In this document: positions 14,944 through 30,160 of the stretch, one piece after another
Position numbering within the stretch: position 1 is the stretch's first letter
How the letters are laid out: each line of letters starts with the position of its first letter
DNA from: Leptospira alexanderi serovar Manhao 3 str. L 60
Lineage (GTDB): Bacteria > Spirochaetota > Leptospiria > Leptospirales > Leptospiraceae
Reading direction: 5' to 3'
DNA length: 30,160 nucleotides
Assembly: GCF_000243815.2 (NCBI RefSeq)
Contig: NZ_AHMT02000025.1
Span: 1-30,160, forward strand
Position numbers and translations under genes: made by a program
Notes under the pieces: model-generated
What the model saw: only the letters and a program-made list of their open reading frames with translations
Told to the model about the DNA's origin: nothing
The model's database searches: none

Positions 14944-15213
14944 AACACCGACCCATAGGAAGGTGTTTGCTGAGTTCAGGAAGCGTTCTGCTGAGTTATA
15001 CCTTTCGCGCCCTAAGCACCGACCCATAGGAAGGTGTTTGCTGAGTTCAGGAAGCGTTCTGCTGAGTTATACCTTTCGCGCCCTAAGCACCGACCCATAG
15101 GAAGGTGTTTGCTGGTTCAGGAAGCGTTCTGCTGAGTTATACCTTTCGCGCCCTAAACACCGACCCATAGGAAGGTGTTTGCTGAGTTCAGGAAGCGTTG
15201 TGCCTGAGTTTCC
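14944..15213 (+). repeat. Four tandem copies of a 71-bp repeat
   Basis: CACCGACCCATAGGAAGGTG begins at 14946, 15017, 15088 and 15158, giving units of 71, 71 and 70 bases. The third lacks one A in GCTGAGTTCAGG. Each unit has the ACACC/GGTGT hairpin, then TTTGCTGAGTTCAGGAAGCG, then CTGCTGAGTTATACC and CGCGCCCTAA. Single copies occur at 1201-1236 and, inverted, near 9517-9543. No open frame runs through the units. Confidence 0.9.
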
Positions 15214-15341
15214 CCTGATTTTGGGTGGTGGTGGCGAATAACTCTATTTCGCTTTCTTTCTCAACTTCGTTGAGAGCCGCTTACAAAACTCAACCTTGCT
15301 GCTCTCTAGGGATCGCTCGGTAATGCTCCGCTGTTCGCTGG
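15214..15341. other. GC-richer non-coding stretch between two repeat blocks
   Basis: No gene is seen. CTATTTCGCTTTC occurs at 15245 and again in the hairpin at 15342. CTCAACTTCGTTGAG at 15271-15285 is a small perfect stem-loop. Base composition matches the GC-rich repeat arms at 1-200 and 1060-1204. Confidence 0.4.
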
Positions 15342-15371
15342 CTATTTCGCTTTCTACGGGTCGCGAAATAG
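15342..15371. repeat. Short palindromic hairpin, CTACG-loop family (copy 4)
   Basis: CTATTTCGC pairs perfectly with GCGAAATAG around TTTCTACGGGTC. The loop matches those of the hairpins at 136-161 and 1099-1124 while the stem sequence differs but still pairs. That compensatory pattern argues for a conserved structure. Confidence 0.75.
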
Positions 15372-15576
15372 GCGGGAAAACTCGGGAAATTTTTCTCTAT
15401 CAGAAAATCATACTTCTCGCAAGTAAAAAGCCTCATTCTCGTCGGAACACTTGCGTTTTATTGTATGTAAAGTTCTATCCACTAAAATCTAATCCCTAAT
15501 CACTAACACGTCGGAACACTTGAAAAATCTGCGTTTTTGATCCTTATGATTCCAAAATCCTCCTTAACTTGTGGGG
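15371..15576 (-). repeat. Inverted counterpart of the 9553-9886 repeat block
   Basis: On the minus strand this runs from CCACAAGTTAAGGAGG through CAAGTGTTCCGACGTGTTAG, ACATACAATAAAACGCAAG and CTTGCGAGAAGTATGATTTT to TTTCCCGAGTTTTCCCGCC. It corresponds to the left block over its full length but has one full tandem unit where the left block has three. The two blocks bracket about 5.5 kb. Confidence 0.9.
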
Positions 15577-16266
15577 TTGGTTATGAAAGTATAGGCTTTC
15601 TTCGGGTCGCAAAGCGGTTCGATTGAATCTTTCCGTTCAATATATGTTTTTTCGATGGTCAATTGAAAAATAATTTTTGTATTTCTTTGTATATTTATAC
15701 TTACAAATAAAACCATCGTATCGGACTAGAAAGTTATTATTGAAAATTATAAATAAGGTGCCTGGAATCCTGTGTTCGAACGGAACTGATTTCAAAGTTT
15801 ATGGTGCGGATCAGTAGGAAAGGATCGACTTCTTCTTCTCCATATATTTGTCCTTATAAAAAAACACCTTACCAAGGGTTATAGCTATTTTGAGCCTAAT
15901 CTTTTCTTATTATAAAGTGAAATTATTTCTATTGCGTGATTCGATGATTTTTAAGATGTTATAAATATCACATAAGATTACTTTTGTTACGAAATAGCTT
16001 GTACACTCATATAGGCAGTAAATCCTTCCGCTAAATTATATTTTTTAAATAGCAAAAGAAGCTGTTTTTGTCAAATGTTCGTATTTTTTCCATTCTGTAT
16101 TCGGAAACTGAATTAAAAAGTTCAGATCGACTACGTTTTACAATATGGATTCTCAAGTTTTATTTTGATAAGTGATGAAAAAGAATTTGGATTTCTTTTT
16201 CGATAGAACTTGTATCATCGATCTATTAAAGCGCTATTATCCATTTATGGTATTGAGGTGATCAAG
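15577..16266. other. Intergenic region upstream of the diguanylate cyclase
   Basis: About 690 bases, AT-rich, without a recognised gene. ATTGAA and TTCAAT flank CTTTCCG near 15632-15652, a small stem-loop. The only notable translation signal is GAGGTGAT at 16255-16262, which fits the TTG start at 16267. The promoter of the cyclase gene should lie here; no clear -35/-10 pair could be chosen by eye. Confidence 0.4.
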
Positions 16267-19933
<3,667 letters not shown>

Positions 19934-19984
19934 GTTCCTAATCGTTTCACGAAATCGTTTTTCGGTGTTTCCTCATGTCCGAGG

Positions 19985-20020
19985 AAAATTAAAATTTGGT
20001 AAGTGTTCAATTTTAATTTT
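19985..20020. terminator. Hairpin after the REC-EAL gene
   Basis: AAAATTAAAATT and AATTTTAATTTT pair perfectly over 12 bases around a 12-base loop, 52 bases after the stop. The AT-only stem ending in a T-run fits a bidirectional terminator. Confidence 0.5.
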
Positions 20021-20085
20021 ACCCCTCATACTATAAGCTGAAAAGCATTTCATGATCGGTTCCAATATACTCCTTATAAACACAA

Positions 20086-20118
20086 AGATTCTTTTAAAAG
20101 TTTATTTTAAAAGAATCT
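20086..20118. terminator. Strong hairpin with T-run just before the STAS-like gene
   Basis: AGATTCTTTTAAAA pairs with TTTTAAAAGAATCT over 14 bases with a five-base loop (GTTTA). CTTTTTGTTTT follows, which looks like an intrinsic terminator. The ribosome binding site of the next gene (GGGAG at 20130) begins only 12 bases later. So either the element ends upstream transcription and the STAS gene promoter is inside or beyond it, or it is a leader hairpin acting as an attenuator. Confidence 0.6.
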
Positions 20119-20140
20119 CTTTTTGTTTTGGGAGCCAAGA

Positions 20141-21218
<1,078 letters not shown>

Positions 21219-21950
21219 TTAATTTGTATTTGTTAGCCAAGTAGATTTTTTTTTGTCTTTTATGCTTTGAAGATTGATGACCTCATTGGATGAGATTTCT
21301 TGCTCTGTGTCGAAATCCATGATTTGAAAAGAAAGAATGTGAGCATCCGGATGAGAATGTAAAATCGGATTCTTAAGTTGTGAGTTGCTTTTTTCGTTTT
21401 CAATCCCGTGTATAAAAATATTAAAAATCGTATCAAAAGCACTAGAAATGGAAAAGGTGGTTTCTGATAAATACTTTGGGTTGATGACTCCGTCCAAAGC
21501 GGCGATGAGCGCGTCGATCGTTAGTTCTCGATTGAGCTCTTTTCGAAAAATCCCACTTTCTTGTCCTTCTTTTATTATATCCGCCAGCCTTCTTAATCTT
21601 TCTTTGCGGAACTCTTTCATCATTATGTAAAGATCGGGACGGAAGTTTTGTATGTCGTTTATAAATGGTTTTCCCATCTTGGAGCCGATTTTGGTGACGA
21701 TGAGTAGGATCTCGTTAAGTTTTTGTCTAGGATTTTTGGATTTGTCTTTTATGATCGCTTCATGTTGGGCCGTAATTTTTTCTTTCAAAAAATTGAATAC
21801 AGCATTGATCAACTTTTCCTTTGCATCGTAATAACGATAAAGGGTTCGTTTGCTGATACCAATGTGTTTTGCAATTTCATCGGTGTTTGTTTTGGCAAAA
21901 CCCGCGAAAAGAAATAGCTGCATCGTTTTTTTGAGAATTCTTTCAATCAT
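21219..21950 (-). CDS. TetR/AcrR-family transcriptional regulator
   Basis: 243 residues. The N-terminal DNA-binding domain (about 3-50) reads ILKKTMQLFLFAGFAKTNTD, then EIAKHIGISKRTLYRYYDAKEKL, a textbook TetR helix-turn-helix. The C-terminal ligand/dimer domain is all-helical. The last 40 residues (after HSHPDAH) form an extra polar tail not typical of the family. The start ATG is 21 bases after the stop of the membrane AraC-type gene on the same strand, so the two are probably co-transcribed. Its targets may include its own operon. Confidence 0.9.
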   Translation of the reverse strand: MIERILKKTMQLFLFAGFAKTNTDEIAKHIGISKRTLYRYYDAKEKLINAVFNFLKEKITAQHEAIIKDKSKNPRQKLNEILLIVTKIGSKMGKPFINDIQNFRPDLYIMMKEFRKERLRRLADIIKEGQESGIFRKELNRELTIDALIAALDGVINPKYLSETTFSISSAFDTIFNIFIHGIENEKSNSQLKNPILHSHPDAHILSFQIMDFDTEQEISSNEVINLQSIKDKKKSTWLTNTN

Positions 21951-21971
21951 GTTGGAAAATTATTTTGTATC

Positions 21972-23174
<1,203 letters not shown>

Positions 23175-23184
23175 GAACGATGAG

Positions 23185-23217
<33 letters not shown>

Positions 23218-23315
23218 CGAGAACCTCTGGTTTGGTCTCGTTTTTTTCTACTTTGATTGTTATTTATCTTTTTTATTAATACAGGGATATGTTTTCGTTT
23301 TATTTTGCTAATTTG

Positions 23316-23346
<31 letters not shown>

Positions 23347-23423
23347 TTTAGAATTACAAAATTTCGATATAACAATTCGATTATTTGTAAAATGCAAATT
23401 TTTCTAAAACGCAATGAAATCAT

Positions 23424-25188
<1,765 letters not shown>

Positions 25189-25471
25189 TTGAATTAATTC
25201 CTGAAACGAAAAGATTTTTGCAAACGCTCGGTCGTAATTTTATGGAATTTTTGCGGCGACCAAGTTTCGTGGGGACGCTTTATTTCCATTTATTTCATTA
25301 TAACTTTAGATTTTGAACGAAGTCATCGGTAAATATAATTTGAAAACAAGAAAATTATAAATATCAGATATTCTATTTTGGAATTTATTTTAATCTGAAA
25401 TGGAATTACAAATGGCTGGTGGGAAAAAGATAAATTTTGACCGAGAATTCCCCGCTTTAAGCTCGATTTAA

Positions 25472-29698
<4,227 letters not shown>

Positions 29699-29757
29699 GG
29701 CTTAACAAAGTCGACCGCGAATAGGAGTGCTGGTTTATCACCGGACTTTGTTAAGCC
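29699..29757. repeat. 59-bp imperfect palindrome resembling an integron attC site
   Basis: GGCTTAACAAAGTC and GACTTTGTTAAGCC pair perfectly over 14 bases around a 31-base centre. The ends contain GCTTAAC (pattern RYYYAAC) and GTTAAGC (pattern GTTRRRY), the two conserved boxes of attC sites, and 59 bases is within the known attC length range. Against it, the spacer bases after the boxes pair fully, and no integron integrase or cassette array is seen. Confidence 0.35.
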
Positions 29758-29775
29758 CTTCCGTCTCTGTCATTT

Positions 29776-30160
29776 TACTGATCCCTATAAAAATGAGTAC
29801 CCGTAAATAAGAAATAAAAAAAGATGGTAATGTGAGAAATGACAAAAACCAAAAGAGACCAAGGATTTAGAGAAAAGAAGACAGAAGGGAATTCGTTTAC
29901 TTGAGAAGGGCTATACGTGCTACGGAGTATCAAAAAAGCTTGGAGTAAGCAAGCAATCGGTAATGCGTTGGCGAGAAAGATATGAAAAGGAAGGAATCGA
30001 AGGAGTAAAATGGAATGGTCGACGAGGTCGACCGACCAAATTGACCATTTCAGAGAAGAAAGAATTAAAAAGAATCATCTTGAAAGGTCCGATCAGTAAC
30101 GGTTATCCGAATGAACTTTGGTCAACGTATCGTGTATCAGAAATCATACGAAAAGAATTC
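29776..30160 (+). mobile_element. Second IS630-type copy, cut by the window end, with disturbed start
   Basis: The left end 29776-29801 begins TACTGATCCCTATAAAAATG and matches the 10699 end exactly over 26 bases. From about 29889 the plus-strand frame reads [20 protein letters not shown] and on to [10 protein letters not shown] at the window edge, nearly identical to residues 18-107 of the intact transposase at 10724-11722. The first 20 codons differ. An ATG at 29839 is in another frame that stops after 21 residues, while the homologous frame is entered right after a TGA at 29840 and has no ATG before residue 18. So this copy is frameshifted near its start or begins at a non-standard codon. 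Confidence 0.75.

Noticed and set aside
14944..15213. 71-base repeats, considered as CRISPR or as a repeated small RNA gene
   Set aside because: The whole unit is conserved with no variable spacer, and there is no cas gene; an RNA role cannot be shown from sequence alone.
16210..16266. Upstream TTG start for the diguanylate cyclase adding 19 residues
   Set aside because: No ribosome binding site precedes it, whereas GAGGTGAT fits the TTG at 16267.

Overview
The window looks like chromosomal DNA of a pathogenic-clade Leptospira. It is AT-rich with GC-richer repeat islands and carries a DUF1564 gene, a family I know only from Leptospira. It also has TGTGGGAACT-type intergenic motifs, IS630/IS1182/IS1595-type transposase remains, and several membrane-tethered AraC regulators and c-di-GMP proteins. 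These identifications rest on reading motifs by eye; no database search was run.

Layout. (1) 1-1236: a DUF1564 gene between two long inverted-repeat arms, with a relic of an IS630-type end beside one arm. (2) 1368-6594: the conserved core. meaA and meaB (B12-dependent acyl-CoA mutase and its GTPase chaperone) lie on the minus strand. Divergent from them are a polytopic membrane protein and an overlapping SAM-methyltransferase. (3) 6677-9452: a decayed mobile island with a frameshifted zinc-ribbon transposase, a pair of tiny conserved genes, and a divergent XRE regulator followed by an ImmA/IrrE-like protease. The protease is broken by a frameshift and has Asn where the first zinc-binding His should be. 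(4) 9453-15576: a repeat and IS patchwork. A 69/62-bp tandem repeat block at 9.6 kb recurs inverted at 15.4 kb. Between them are an IS1182-type fragment, an intact IS630-type element, a 5'-truncated GHKL-ATPase-like gene with an Rx4H (HEPN-like) motif, a small membrane protein, a FecR-domain protein and a 71-bp tandem repeat. (5) 16267-29382: a signalling cluster. It has a CACHE-type membrane diguanylate cyclase, a REC/degenerate-GGDEF/EAL protein, a STAS-like protein, a TetR regulator, three multi-TM AraC-type regulators and a second EAL protein. (6) 29383-30160: imperfect palindromes, one resembling an integron attC site, then the start of a second IS630-type copy in inverted orientation to the first.

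How it may work together. The core mutase/chaperone pair handles branched acyl-CoA metabolism. The 16-29 kb cluster holds both makers and breakers of c-di-GMP beside membrane-bound one-component regulators, which suggests surface sensing coupled to transcription, but no direct link is visible. The most interesting broken item is the truncated ATPase/HEPN-like gene, a probable former defence or toxin gene. The most interesting intact item is the run of three membrane-embedded AraC regulators among the c-di-GMP genes.
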